A stretch of DNA of 64,000 nucleotides from Halocatena pleomorpha (GCF_003862495.1 NZ_RRCH01000003.1:124001-188000); one strand, 5' to 3'. Numbered from the stretch's first letter, positions 7,952 to 16,939 are shown. The notes: a model not told the origin generated them from the letters alone. Translations and numbers: made by a program.

Positions 7952-9019
7952 ATGCAACCTCGGGACCTCTCCACGCACAGCGTCTACCGGGCTGGACGCG
8001 GCATCGAGGAAGTCGCCCGCGAAATCGGCCTCGATCCCGACGAACTGGTCAAACTGTCTTCAAACGAGAATCCACTCGGGCCGAGTCCGGCCGCGGCTGA
8101 AGCGATCCAACAGCACGCCACTCATAGCCACACGTATCCGAAAGCCGCCCACACGGATCTGACCGACGCGATCGCGCGCCAGTGGGACGTATCACCCTCA
8201 CAGGTATGGCTGGCCAACGGCGGCGACGGCGCGCTCGATTACCTCGCACGCGCGTTTCTGGAACCGGGCGACGGAGTGCTCGTTCCTGATCCGGGGTTTG
8301 CCTACTACTCGATGAGCGCCCGGTACCACCACGGCACGGTCGGGACGTACCAGCTCAACAAAGCTGACGGCTTCGAACAGACCGCGACGACTGTCCTTGA
8401 GAGCTACAACGGCGAGCGCGTCGTTTACATCACCAGTCCACACAACCCGACCGGCCGCGAACTTCCACGCGAGGAGCTGCTCACACTCGCAGACCGCACC
8501 GACGATTCGACGCTCATCCTCGTCGATGAGGCGTACGCCGAATTCGCCAGCACAGACAGCGCGATCGATCTACTGGGTGAACGCGACGACATCGCTGTTC
8601 TCCGCACGTTCTCAAAGGCCTACGGATTGGCCGGCGTCCGGCTTGGCTATCTCCTCGCGCCACCGACGTGGGCCGACGCCTACGAACGCGTCACGACGCC
8701 GTTCGCCGCGAGTGAACTCGCGTGTCGGGCAGGGCTAGCAGCACTCGAAGACGACGCCCACCTCGACAACACGGTCGAACTGGTGCGGTGGGCACGCGAG
8801 TACATGCACGAGCAGTTACAGGCACACACCTGGCCCAGCGGGGGGAACTTCGTGCTCGCGGCAGTTGACGACGCCGAGACGGTGGCCCGAGACTGCCGCG
8901 AGCGCGGCGTCATCGTTCGGGACTGTACGAGCTTCGGGCTGTCCGACTGTATTCGGATCAGCTGTGGAACGCGCGAGGAAACGAAACGCGCAGTCGACGT
9001 TATCAACGATATCGTATGA
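7952..9019 (+). CDS. hisC: histidinol-phosphate aminotransferase
   Basis: A 355-residue fold-type I PLP enzyme of histidine biosynthesis that makes histidinol phosphate from imidazole acetol phosphate and glutamate. Visible motifs: S-N-E-N-P-L-G near residue 37, N-P-T-G at 165-168, the PLP-contacting Asp in V-D-E-A-Y-A-E-F (D192), the Schiff-base lysine K222 in T-F-S-K-A-Y-G, and R230. Length is normal. It overlaps the next gene by 4 bp (ATGA) and probably heads a three-gene operon with the adenylate kinase-like and CDP-alcohol transferase genes. Confidence 0.94.
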   Translation: MQPRDLSTHSVYRAGRGIEEVAREIGLDPDELVKLSSNENPLGPSPAAAEAIQQHATHSHTYPKAAHTDLTDAIARQWDVSPSQVWLANGGDGALDYLARAFLEPGDGVLVPDPGFAYYSMSARYHHGTVGTYQLNKADGFEQTATTVLESYNGERVVYITSPHNPTGRELPREELLTLADRTDDSTLILVDEAYAEFASTDSAIDLLGERDDIAVLRTFSKAYGLAGVRLGYLLAPPTWADAYERVTTPFAASELACRAGLAALEDDAHLDNTVELVRWAREYMHEQLQAHTWPSGGNFVLAAVDDAETVARDCRERGVIVRDCTSFGLSDCIRISCGTREETKRAVDVINDIV

Positions 9020-9510
9020 AACTCGCTATCACTGGCACCCCCGGAACGGGGAAAACGACAGCTGCACAACTGCTTGAACCGGATGTCGTCCATCTCAACG
9101 AGGTGATCCGTGAACAGGGGCTCTACACCGAGACCGACGATACACGCGACAGCCGTGTCGTGGACTTCGATCGAACCGAGACGTGGCTTGCTGAGCGCGA
9201 GCCGACGATCGTCGAATCGCACCTCGCACACCACTTCGAGGCGGAACGCGTCGTCGTGCTCCGGTGTCACCCCGAGAAACTCCACCAACGGCTGCGCGAG
9301 CGCGGTGAATCCGAAGCGTCCGCAGAAGAGAACGCTGAGGCCGAAGCGCTCGACGTAATTCTCGTGGAGGCACTCGATCGCCACGCCGATGTCTACGAGA
9401 TCGACACCACCGATCAGGACCCGTCGGCGGTCGCAACGGAGATCAATCGAGTGCTTGCCGACGAGCGCGAACCGAGCGCTGGGAACGTTGATTTCACTGA
9501 GTACCTATGA
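9016..9510 (+). CDS. adenylate kinase family protein (Fap7/AK6-like)
   Basis: A 164-residue P-loop kinase. The Walker A motif G-T-P-G-T-G-K-T-T sits at residues 7-15 and the short length with a weak lid fits the archaeal AK6/Fap7 group, which acts as a nucleoside monophosphate kinase and, in eukaryotes, in 40S ribosome maturation. The C-terminal S-A-G-N-V-D-F-T-E-Y-L tail is typical of haloarchaeal members. It overlaps hisC upstream and the phosphatidyltransferase downstream by 4 bp each, indicating coupled translation. Confidence 0.88.
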   Translation: MKLAITGTPGTGKTTAAQLLEPDVVHLNEVIREQGLYTETDDTRDSRVVDFDRTETWLAEREPTIVESHLAHHFEAERVVVLRCHPEKLHQRLRERGESEASAEENAEAEALDVILVEALDRHADVYEIDTTDQDPSAVATEINRVLADEREPSAGNVDFTEYL

Positions 9511-10118
9511 CGCTCGATCGCTTCCGTCCGCTGGCGTCCCGCGTACTGAACCCGTTCGTGAACGCCTCGGTCCGTGTCGGACTGACACCGAACGCGGTGA
9601 GCGTCACGGCGTTCGCGCTGGCGTTCGGTGCTGGTGTCGCGTTTTCGTTCGCGGACACCACTCCGTGGCTGGCGATGGGCGGGGCCGTGCTCGTGTTCTG
9701 TAACGGGTGGCTCGATCTCCTCGACGGAGCGCTCGCCCGCCGGCTGAACGTCGCCTCCTCGACGGGCGATCTCCTTGACCACGTCCTCGATCGGTACGCC
9801 GACATCGTCGTTCTCGTCGGACTCGCCGCTGGAAGCGACCAGTATGAACTCGGACTGGCAGCAGTCACGGGCGTGTTGATGACATCGTATCTTGGAACAC
9901 AAGCAGCGGCTGTCGGTCTCGATCGTGTGTATGGGGGTGTTCTTGGCCGCGCCGACCGACTCGCACTCATCGGCATCGGTGGTGTGCTTTATACACTCGT
10001 TCCTGGACGCTTCTACAACCTGACCGTCATCGGCTGGCTTCTTGTCCTGTTTGCCGTCGTCGGACACCTCACGGCGGTTCAACGGTTTTACCACGCGATA
10101 GCAGCACTCGACGGCTGA
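9507..10118 (+). CDS. CDP-alcohol phosphatidyltransferase family membrane protein
   Basis: A 203-residue integral membrane enzyme. The complete family signature D-x2-D-G-x2-A-R-x8-G-x3-D-x3-D is seen: D70, D73, G74, A77, R78, G87, D91 and D95. These bind metal and the CDP-archaeol substrate. About six transmembrane helices follow. In archaea such enzymes make polar headgroups of ether lipids, for example archaetidylglycerol phosphate or archaetidylinositol phosphate; which alcohol is used here cannot be read off. Last gene of the hisC operon. Confidence 0.88.
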   Translation: MTLDRFRPLASRVLNPFVNASVRVGLTPNAVSVTAFALAFGAGVAFSFADTTPWLAMGGAVLVFCNGWLDLLDGALARRLNVASSTGDLLDHVLDRYADIVVLVGLAAGSDQYELGLAAVTGVLMTSYLGTQAAAVGLDRVYGGVLGRADRLALIGIGGVLYTLVPGRFYNLTVIGWLLVLFAVVGHLTAVQRFYHAIAALDG

Positions 10119-10213
10119 CTCGAAACTGGAACGTGCTTCTGGCGTTCAGATGAAACGCTACGACAGACATTCGAACGTTGGTGTGACAATCATTGTGAGC
10201 CGTAGCCAGCGTA

Positions 10214-10221
10214 CCATTTAT
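10214..10221 (+). promoter_or_regulatory. TATA box of the mbf gene
   Basis: The atttatgc element is centred about 30 bases before the ATG at 10247, so transcription should start close to that codon. This supports 10247 rather than the upstream GTG/ATG as the true start. Confidence 0.5.
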
Positions 10222-10246
10222 GCCTCATGGTGGCAAAGATTCAGCT

Positions 10247-10774
10247 ATGCCTCAATGTGAGATGTGTGGCAAAGAGGTACCGTCCCTGACAACGGTCCGG
10301 ATCGAGGGGGCGGAGATCGACGTTTGTGACGATTGTGCGGACTTCGGGACTGAGGTTCGTACGGAGTCGACCTCCAGCACGTCCACGAAATATTCGACAG
10401 ACAGTGGGTCAGCAGGCTCCTCATCCACGTCAGGCACACCGTCTACGGGATCGAGTAGCACCGACTCTCGAAGCCACGATATGTTCGATGAGATGGACGA
10501 AATCGCGCAAGATTACGACCAGCGTATTCGGAACGCCCGGGAGTCGGCCGGTCTCTCACAGGAGGAACTGGCGGACCAACTCAACGAGAAAGCGAGTTTG
10601 ATCCGGAAGCTCGAACACGGCGACAGCCTTCCGAGCGATTCGGTTCAGACGAAACTCGAACGCAAGCTGAGCATTTCGCTTTCGGAATCGGCAGAGACGG
10701 ACGACAGCGAATGGGAAGGGGGATCATCGACTGGAAACTACACGCTTGGCGACGTTGTCCGTCGCAAGGAATGA
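10247..10774 (+). CDS. multiprotein bridging factor aMBF1
   Basis: A 175-residue archaeal MBF1 orthologue. The N-terminal zinc ribbon has C4-x2-C7 and C27-x2-C30; a Ser/Thr-rich linker (about residues 42-78) follows; then an XRE-type helix-turn-helix at about 95-150 (R-E-S-A-G-L-S-Q-E-E-L-A). It is thought to act with TBP and in archaea to associate with ribosomes. I chose the ATG at 10247 because the first zinc-ribbon Cys then lies at position 4 and a TATA box lies 30 bases upstream. It is followed by tpiA with its own TATA box. Confidence 0.9.
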   Translation: MPQCEMCGKEVPSLTTVRIEGAEIDVCDDCADFGTEVRTESTSSTSTKYSTDSGSAGSSSTSGTPSTGSSSTDSRSHDMFDEMDEIAQDYDQRIRNARESAGLSQEELADQLNEKASLIRKLEHGDSLPSDSVQTKLERKLSISLSESAETDDSEWEGGSSTGNYTLGDVVRRKE

Positions 10775-10810
10775 ACGATCCCGTGGTGGCGATTACCACC
10801 ACGAACGAGT

Positions 10811-10818
10811 AGTTATAT
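10811..10818 (+). promoter_or_regulatory. TATA box of tpiA
   Basis: agttatat is centred about 28 bases upstream of the tpiA ATG at 10843, the spacing for a leaderless haloarchaeal transcript. Confidence 0.5.
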
Positions 10819-10842
10819 CAGCCTTGGCGTGTCGTCTTCGGT

Positions 10843-11487
10843 ATGTTCATCCTCGTAAACTTGAAGGCCTACGACTGTGACCCAGTTGCGATCGCCACGG
10901 CAGCCGCTGCTGTTGGTGACGACGCTGACGCGCGCGTTGCTGTCGCTCCCCAGACCGCCGACATCACGCGCGTTGCGGAGACGGGCGTCGAAACGTGGGG
11001 CCAACACGTCGATCCCGTCGATCACGGAAGTCATACGGGAAGCACCCTCGCGGACGCGATCGCTGCGGCGGGTGCGCAGGGCACCTTGCTTAACCACTCC
11101 GAACGCCGGCTACGGCTGGCGGATATTGATGCAGGGGTGCGTGCGGCCGACCGGGCTGGTCTCGACACCATCGTCTGCGCGAACAATCCGAAACAGGTGG
11201 GCGCTGTCGCAGCGCTGTCACCAGATATGGTGGCTGTCGAACCCCCCGAGCTCATCGGTACCGGCACGCCAGTCAGCCACGCCGATCCCGAAGTCGTCAC
11301 CGATGCCGTCAGCGCGGCCGATGCCGTCGACAGTTCGATTCCCGTGCTCTGTGGCGCGGGCATCTCATCAGGAGAGGACGTGACGGCTGCTGGGGAGCTT
11401 GGTAGCGAGGGCGTACTACTCGCAAGCGGGGTCGCAAAAGCCGACGATCCCCGCGCTGCCCTCGCTGATCTCGTCTCTGAGCTGTGA
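10843..11487 (+). CDS. tpiA: triosephosphate isomerase
   Basis: A 214-residue archaeal-type TIM, shorter than the roughly 250 residues of bacterial enzymes as usual in archaea. Interconverts dihydroxyacetone phosphate and glyceraldehyde 3-phosphate. Active-site residues are visible: N6 and K8 in V-N-L-K-A-Y, H85 in L-N-H-S-E-R-R, and the general base E133 in [11 protein letters not shown]. The phosphate-binding G-A-G-I-S-S-G loop follows. It appears monocistronic with its own TATA box. Confidence 0.96.
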   Translation: MFILVNLKAYDCDPVAIATAAAAVGDDADARVAVAPQTADITRVAETGVETWGQHVDPVDHGSHTGSTLADAIAAAGAQGTLLNHSERRLRLADIDAGVRAADRAGLDTIVCANNPKQVGAVAALSPDMVAVEPPELIGTGTPVSHADPEVVTDAVSAADAVDSSIPVLCGAGISSGEDVTAAGELGSEGVLLASGVAKADDPRAALADLVSEL

Positions 11488-11555
11488 TCTCTCCACGATC
11501 GATCACGGGTCCAATAGCCGACACGCTCATTTGATAGTCGTCCGTAGAGACACCA

Positions 11556-12104
11556 ATGCGTATCCGTGATTGGCAGGACATACTGACCGATATCGTCGAT
11601 TCAACTGCGAAACCTGACGACTGGCGCGCCGTCGCCGGCACCCGCAGCGACGGCGTCGGGGAGGACATGTATCTCGGTCACCCTGATCGGGGTGTGTTCC
11701 AGCTCAAAACGTACGCGAAAAACCCCTTCGAAGTGAAAGGTATCGGGGGACAGGTCGCTCGTCGAATCGATGACGAGCTCGATCCCTTGTTCCCCACCGA
11801 CAGCGCCGGCCGGTTCGGTGTCCGATCCCCAATCGAGGACGAAACCCAAGCCGAACAGACGGCGAGCGAACTCGAAGAAGTGATCAAAACCCATGCCGAC
11901 GCCCCGACAACACCGGACGCGCTGTTTGAGGACGTGATGGGTGCACTCGACAGCCCCGCCTACGGACCGATGGAGTACGACCAGTACGACCGTCCCGAAC
12001 CGCTCGAAGATCTCACCACCACCTTCGAAGAAGCCGAGCGACTCCTCGAACGGGATTTTGAGGACATCGTCACCGACGACGGCGTCGATCGAGGATTCCA
12101 GTGA
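11556..12104 (+). CDS. conserved haloarchaeal hypothetical protein
   Basis: A 182-residue acidic soluble protein. The N-terminal 80 residues contain aromatic and glycine motifs (D-M-Y-L-G-H-P-D-R-G-V-F-Q-L-K-T-Y) that look like a small alpha/beta domain; the C-terminal half is helical and acidic (E-E-A-E-R-L-L-E-R-D-F-E-D). I recognise no enzyme motif. It lies 68 bp after tpiA with a start ATG at 11556 and is followed at a distance of 62 bp by a small membrane protein gene. Confidence 0.65.
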   Translation: MRIRDWQDILTDIVDSTAKPDDWRAVAGTRSDGVGEDMYLGHPDRGVFQLKTYAKNPFEVKGIGGQVARRIDDELDPLFPTDSAGRFGVRSPIEDETQAEQTASELEEVIKTHADAPTTPDALFEDVMGALDSPAYGPMEYDQYDRPEPLEDLTTTFEEAERLLERDFEDIVTDDGVDRGFQ

Positions 12105-12166
12105 CCGATACTGTGTCGAGAAACACGCAGTACGTCGCTCCCGACAGAGTCCACGGGTGAGACACC

Positions 12167-12373
12167 GTGGTCGGTCCATCTCCGAGCGATCGGAACCGCT
12201 TTAAGTGGATCCGGCCGGCGATCGTCGCTCTCGTCGGTGTGTCATCCGGTCTTATCACCCTCGTTGGCAACGCGACTGTCACAGAAACCGCACTCGTCGT
12301 TTTCGCGGGACTGCTTCTTGGGGGTCTCCTCGCCAAGATCGTGGTTCCCAGCGGTCGACGCCGGGAACGGTAG
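12167..12373 (+). CDS. small two-helix membrane protein
   Basis: A 68-residue protein starting at GTG 12167. Two hydrophobic segments (about residues 16-34 and 39-58) are flanked by basic residues, with an R-R-R-E-R C-terminus predicted to face the cytoplasm. It has no recognisable motif. It ends against the convergent lycopene-cyclase-domain gene with no gap. Haloarchaea carry many such orphan membrane proteins, and function cannot be inferred. Confidence 0.55.
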   Translation: MVGPSPSDRNRFKWIRPAIVALVGVSSGLITLVGNATVTETALVVFAGLLLGGLLAKIVVPSGRRRER

Positions 12374-12691
12374 TTAGGACCGATCTAACGACCGGAGCGT
12401 TTCGTGGAGACCGACCACCAACGCCGGAACGACTAGCATGAAGATGTGTTCTTCGATGGGAATGCCGAGCAGTTCAACCCCAGTACGGAGTGGAATCACG
12501 AACACACCCATCTGTAACGTGTACCAGTCCCAAACGTATGCGAACGGATATAAAACGAGTATCGTTCGAATCGCACTCCGGACGACACCAGCGTACACCA
12601 CTAGCGCGAGTGCTATCGCCCCCCAGAACAGTTCAGTGATAAGATACGTATATGGGCCGAACATCCCGATGTCTGGAAGCGAATCGATCAT
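12374..12691 (-). CDS. lycopene cyclase domain protein
   Basis: About 105 residues from the ATG at 12691 (an upstream start at 12733 would add an unlikely basic leader). Three hydrophobic helices and the motif G-I-P-I-E-E-H-I-F-M-L match the lycopene cyclase domain found as tandem copies in archaeal CrtY and in fungal bifunctional cyclases. Only one domain is present here, half of a classical archaeal cyclase. It may pair with another subunit, or have a different carotenoid or bacterioruberin role. No other carotenoid gene is adjacent. Confidence 0.75.
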   Translation of the reverse strand: MIDSLPDIGMFGPYTYLITELFWGAIALALVVYAGVVRSAIRTILVLYPFAYVWDWYTLQMGVFVIPLRTGVELLGIPIEEHIFMLVVPALVVGLHETLRSLDRS

Positions 12692-12774
12692 GCACTTCGT
12701 TCGATTACGACGGCTATTAGCTCTCCCCGCCAACTTTGATTATCGTACAACACAAACAGAGCCGAGAGGCTACC

Positions 12775-13917
12775 ATGGACATAGTAGACATCGCGACACG
12801 GGACGCTGTCGAGGTTGAGGCGTCACAACGCCTTGCCAAAGTTCGGGGCGTTTTCGAGCGCGATAACCCGAAGGGGATCATCGTTACCGACGAGGGAGAG
12901 TACGACGGGATCATCACGGAACGACAGCTGTTGCAGTCCCACGTCGAAGACGGTACGAAAGTCGGTGCAATGGCCGACTCCGCCCCGAAAATTGATCGAT
13001 CGAGTAACGTTCGAGATGTCGCACGGATGCTTGTTGAGGGCGGCACCAAGGTCGCTCCTGTTTTCGAGAACGACGACCACTGGGGCATGATCTCTGCGGA
13101 TGCGATCTTAGAGTCAGTGCTCGACAATCTTGAGGTCCTCTCGATCGAGCAGATTCACACCGACAGCGTCGTCACAATCACCGAGGACACCAACATCGGC
13201 CGGGCCATCAACCTTCTGCGCGAGAACGGTATCTCACGGCTTCCCGTACTCAACGAGAACGAGAAGCTGACGGGCATGGTTACGACACACGACATCATCG
13301 AGGTCGCGGTCCGAGACGTGGACAAACCCACCCACGGAGACCGTGCCGGCGACCGCAACCGCGTGCTTGACATCCCTGTTTACGACGTGATGCAAAATCC
13401 TGTTGAAACCGTCGGGATCGACAGCACCGTTCGAGACGCCGTGGACGTGATGCTCGAACACGACTACGGTGGCGTGGTGGTTACCCCAACCGATGAGGAC
13501 GATGTCGTCGCCGGCGTGCTCACGAAAACTGACGTGCTCCGGGCGCTCACGTTCACCGAAGAGGAGTATCTCGACGTGCAGATCACCAACATCGATCTCC
13601 TCGATACGCTCCAACGCGAGGAGATCAGACGGAACATCGAGGAAGTCGTCGGGAAATACCAGCGAATGAACGTTCAACACGCCCACGTCCGTCTCCAAAA
13701 ACACAAAGAAAAACTCCGAGGGACGCCGCTCATTCAGTGTCAGATCCGACTTCGAACCAACCACGGCCAGATCGCTGGCTCTGGTGAAGGATATGGTGCG
13801 GATTCGGCCTTCCGGGTCGCGCTCGATCGACTGGAACGGAACGTTCTTGAACTGAAAGGCACTCGGAGCGACGAACAGTACGAAGGCCAACTGTTGCGAA
13901 AGCTCAACAGGTTGTGA
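12775..13917 (+). CDS. four-CBS protein with C-terminal HPF-like domain
   Basis: 380 residues from the ATG at 12775, chosen because the upstream frame from 12736 lacks family character. Four CBS motifs lie at about residues 1-60, 65-120, 125-185 and 205-265, a regulatory module that usually binds adenine nucleotides. The last 105 residues (I-R-R-N-I-E-E-V to the end) resemble the ribosome hibernation factor fold HPF/RaiA. The combination suggests ribosome inactivation tuned by energy status, an inference from the domains. The gene is divergent from the lycopene-cyclase-domain gene. Confidence 0.82.
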   Translation: MDIVDIATRDAVEVEASQRLAKVRGVFERDNPKGIIVTDEGEYDGIITERQLLQSHVEDGTKVGAMADSAPKIDRSSNVRDVARMLVEGGTKVAPVFENDDHWGMISADAILESVLDNLEVLSIEQIHTDSVVTITEDTNIGRAINLLRENGISRLPVLNENEKLTGMVTTHDIIEVAVRDVDKPTHGDRAGDRNRVLDIPVYDVMQNPVETVGIDSTVRDAVDVMLEHDYGGVVVTPTDEDDVVAGVLTKTDVLRALTFTEEEYLDVQITNIDLLDTLQREEIRRNIEEVVGKYQRMNVQHAHVRLQKHKEKLRGTPLIQCQIRLRTNHGQIAGSGEGYGADSAFRVALDRLERNVLELKGTRSDEQYEGQLLRKLNRL

Positions 13918-14209
13918 AACCACGCCTGTCGCGTCGGAGACGGGCGTAGGAGGATCGAGTCCCATTTTATACATTGCCTTGTGATCTGCTGGAAAACTAG
14001 AAATCGAAGCGTTCCGTCACCGTGATTTTAGCTTGAAATCACACACTGGTTGGAGATATCTATCTATACAAACACCAAATTGATACTCGTTGACAACCAT
14101 CACGTCCAACAGTGTCATATATTCTTATATTTATGAGATAATTAATATATTTTCTTCATGTTAGTAAACAAAAAATATAAGTCATAGCGATATAATTATT
14201 TTTCTGGGT
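13918..14209. other. AT-rich intergenic region before the first subtilase
   Basis: About 290 bases, strikingly AT-rich after 14040 compared with the flanking genes. It contains several TATA-like stretches (around 14120-14160 and 14180-14200). No open frame is convincing. It probably holds the protease promoter; similar AT-rich leaders precede the subtilase at 40093. Confidence 0.4.
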
Positions 14210-15340
14210 ATGCGAGGTAACAACAGCGGTATATCGAGGCGGAGACTGCTCCAAACAATCGGTAGCGCCACAGCACTAACGGGGATCAGTGGAATCGGAT
14301 CGGCAGACGCAGGCGACAAAGTCTACGTGAACATCGGATTCGATCACGAGGCGGGCCGGAGTATGGCGGTCACCGAGGCAGAGGAGACTGTCCGCGAATT
14401 CTCCTTCGGCGCGGTCACAGCCCGCGTACCAACGAAGGCGGTAGAACGGCTACAGCAGCATTCAGACGTTCGATACGTCGAGAAGAACGGACGAATGCAC
14501 GCGCTCGCCCAAACGACACCGTGGGGTATTGATCGGGTTGACGCCGACGTTGCTCACGACGCGGGCTACACCGGTTCAGGAGCGGACATCGCCATTATCG
14601 ATACGGGGATCGATGCCAGCCATCCGGACCTTCAGGCGAATCTCGGAGCGGGATACGCCGTCACGAGCTGTTCGTGGGGGTGTGACTACGACTGGGGCGA
14701 CGACAACGGCCACGGCACTCACTGTGCGGGAACCGCCAACGCGGTGAACAACGCCGAGGGCGTCGTCGGCGTGAGCGCCAACGCGACGCTGCACGCCGTG
14801 AAGGTGCTCAATTCCTACGGAAGTGGTTCCTATTCCGACATCGCTGCAGGGATCGAATACGTCGCTGATCGGGGGTGGGATGTCGCAAGTCTCAGTCTCG
14901 GCGGATCGTATTCCGCAGCAGTAGCCGACGCCGTCGACTACGCCTACAGCCGGGGTGTCCTTGTAGTCGCGGCTGCCGGTAACAGCGGCCCGTGTACGGA
15001 CTGTGTGGGCCACCCAGCGTCCCATTCCGACGCCATGGCCGTGAGCGCGACGAACAACGCGGATGGACTTGCGAGCTTCTCTTCGACCGGTCCGGAAGTC
15101 GAAATCGCCGCACCCGGTGCAGACATCTACTCGACGTACACCAGCGACGGCTACAACACACTCAGTGGAACCTCGATGGCGTGTCCGCATGTCGCGGGTG
15201 CTGGGGGACTGCTCATGAGTGAGGGGTATACAAACACGGAAGCACGACAGCGACTCACGTCGACAGCTGAGAACATCGGGCTGTCGAGCAACGAACAGGG
15301 AGCCGGGCTGTTAGACGCTGCGAGCGCGCTCGGACTCTGA
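14210..15340 (+). CDS. halolysin-like subtilisin-family serine protease (S8), Tat-exported
   Basis: A 376-residue preproprotease. A Tat signal (S-R-R-R-L-L-Q) opens it, an I9-like propeptide follows (about residues 35-100), then the subtilase core with D131 (I-I-D-T-G-I-D), H168 (D-N-G-H-G-T-H), oxyanion N258 and S322 (G-T-S-M-A-C-P-H-V). The Cys pair in G-P-C-T-D-C-V matches halolysins. It lacks the roughly 120-residue C-terminal extension of classical halolysins and ends right after the core. Secreted protease for protein degradation in brine. Confidence 0.93.
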   Translation: MRGNNSGISRRRLLQTIGSATALTGISGIGSADAGDKVYVNIGFDHEAGRSMAVTEAEETVREFSFGAVTARVPTKAVERLQQHSDVRYVEKNGRMHALAQTTPWGIDRVDADVAHDAGYTGSGADIAIIDTGIDASHPDLQANLGAGYAVTSCSWGCDYDWGDDNGHGTHCAGTANAVNNAEGVVGVSANATLHAVKVLNSYGSGSYSDIAAGIEYVADRGWDVASLSLGGSYSAAVADAVDYAYSRGVLVVAAAGNSGPCTDCVGHPASHSDAMAVSATNNADGLASFSSTGPEVEIAAPGADIYSTYTSDGYNTLSGTSMACPHVAGAGGLLMSEGYTNTEARQRLTSTAENIGLSSNEQGAGLLDAASALGL

Positions 15341-15363
15341 CGTACCCCACGCCGTTTTCGTTT

Positions 15364-16749
15364 TTATCGAGCAAGCGTAACGTCTTCGAAGTCAGCAAGA
15401 TCGCCGGATTCTGCCCGTGAGACAGCCCCAACGCTGTCAACGAACCCGGCACCGATGCTGCTAGCCGTGTACTCGCTCCGGTCGGTGATCGCCGTCGCTT
15501 CGATCGTGTTGAGCACGTCGATGGGGGCAGGAGTCCCGTGACCGTTCTGCTGATAGGCGTCGATGAGGAGCGCAGCGATGCCCGAGACACACGGACAGGA
15601 CATCGACGTTCCCGAAAGCTCCGTGTAGTAGTGCTCGGAGCTTGCACCGGTGAGATTCAGGGTGTCCGTTGGGCTTACTGTGCTAACGATGGCGTTTCCT
15701 GGCGCGCCGACGCCGATCCGTTCGAGCGCGAGCACATCGGTGTCCTCGGACTCGACGGTCGAGAGCGCACGCTGGCGGTCGAACACACCGTTTGGATCTC
15801 CCCGGGAGGAAAACTCCGTGACCTGCCGCTGGTCGTTAGTTGCACCGACGCCGAGCACGTAGGGGGCTTTTGCGTACGGGTTGAGTGTGGCCGAATCCGG
15901 CCCGGCGTTGCCCGCCGAAAAGACGGGTAAGATTCCGGCGTCGTACGCCTGTTTGGTCGCTACATTCATCGGCGCGGTCGGATCGAACGGTTCACCCCCC
16001 GTCGATCCGAACGAGTTCGAAACGATCTGCACGTCGGAATGGGTGGCGAGGAGGTGGTCATACGCCGCGCTGGCTTTCAGGATGCTGAGAGAGACGCCCG
16101 CTGAGTAGGCTGTCAACGACGCGCCGGGTGCGTGGCCGCGCTGCCGTCCAGCACTTGCCGATCCATCCCCCCCGATGGTCCCAGTGACGTGTGTTCCGTG
16201 CCCGAGCGTATCGGTATCGAGTGATCCAGTGTGAGCCCACAGCGTCGGTGCTCCGAACGGGTTGCCGACCCACTGATAGTTGTTCTCAACATTCGATAGA
16301 TCGGGATGGTCCCCGTCGACGCCGCTGTCGATCACCGCGACGTGTGTGCTACTCCCGTCGTACCCGTCAACGCCCTCTCCAGCCTGCACGTCGTTCGTTC
16401 CCGTTATCTCGCGTGCGTCAGCGTTGTGATATTCGAGCTCACGGTTAGCTCGAACGGTGACAACCCCATCGAGTGCTGCGAGTTCCTGTAAGAGTCCGCC
16501 ACCAGCGGCGATGTACGCCAACGGAAGCACGTCGTAGGCGTAATACTCGACCCGTCCACCGAGCACCTCGTCGATGATCGCGTTCGATTCAAAGACGACG
16601 AGCGCCTCTTGGAGGGCGCTCGTCGTCGTATCGAGCGTCGCATCGACTATGCCGCTCGCTCCCTCCCCGGAACGCACACCGAAGACGGTTCCGGCACCGA
16701 CCACGCCGAGCGTCTTCAAAAACCCCCGTCGGCCAATAGTATCTGCCAT
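15364..16749 (-). CDS. divergent Tat-exported subtilase (S8)
   Basis: 461 residues from the ATG at 16749 (an upstream start at 16770 adds 7 residues). Tat motif G-R-R-G-F-L-K, then a propeptide-like stretch and a core with D141 (V-I-D-S-G-V-D), H184 (L-G-H-G-T-H), N281 and S382 (L-S-G-T-S-M-S-C-P). The nearly invariant His after the catalytic Ser motif is replaced by Cys (P-C-V, residues 386-388). It is only distantly related to the convergent neighbour, whose stop lies 23 bp away. The core looks otherwise complete. Confidence 0.88.
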   Translation of the reverse strand: MADTIGRRGFLKTLGVVGAGTVFGVRSGEGASGIVDATLDTTTSALQEALVVFESNAIIDEVLGGRVEYYAYDVLPLAYIAAGGGLLQELAALDGVVTVRANRELEYHNADAREITGTNDVQAGEGVDGYDGSSTHVAVIDSGVDGDHPDLSNVENNYQWVGNPFGAPTLWAHTGSLDTDTLGHGTHVTGTIGGDGSASAGRQRGHAPGASLTAYSAGVSLSILKASAAYDHLLATHSDVQIVSNSFGSTGGEPFDPTAPMNVATKQAYDAGILPVFSAGNAGPDSATLNPYAKAPYVLGVGATNDQRQVTEFSSRGDPNGVFDRQRALSTVESEDTDVLALERIGVGAPGNAIVSTVSPTDTLNLTGASSEHYYTELSGTSMSCPCVSGIAALLIDAYQQNGHGTPAPIDVLNTIEATAITDRSEYTASSIGAGFVDSVGAVSRAESGDLADFEDVTLAR

Positions 16750-16939
16750 ACCATCACGTATCGAGACCAACCATAGAGCGTATCCCCCGTTATGACCGGT
16801 TGTTTAATCGAGAAATCGAGTTGCGGGCTCTGGTTCTATCGATGTATCACGGATCGGAATTCGGCGCACGCCTCCGAGATCAATGCTCAGAAGGAATGAG
16901 TCGTTCGGGATCGGGTATTTGAATCACCGCAAACAGTAA

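Noticed and set aside
7688-7978. Reverse 96-residue open frame over the zinc-domain stretch
   Set aside because: It covers the cysteine-rich coding strand and the hisC promoter, with no recognisable domain.
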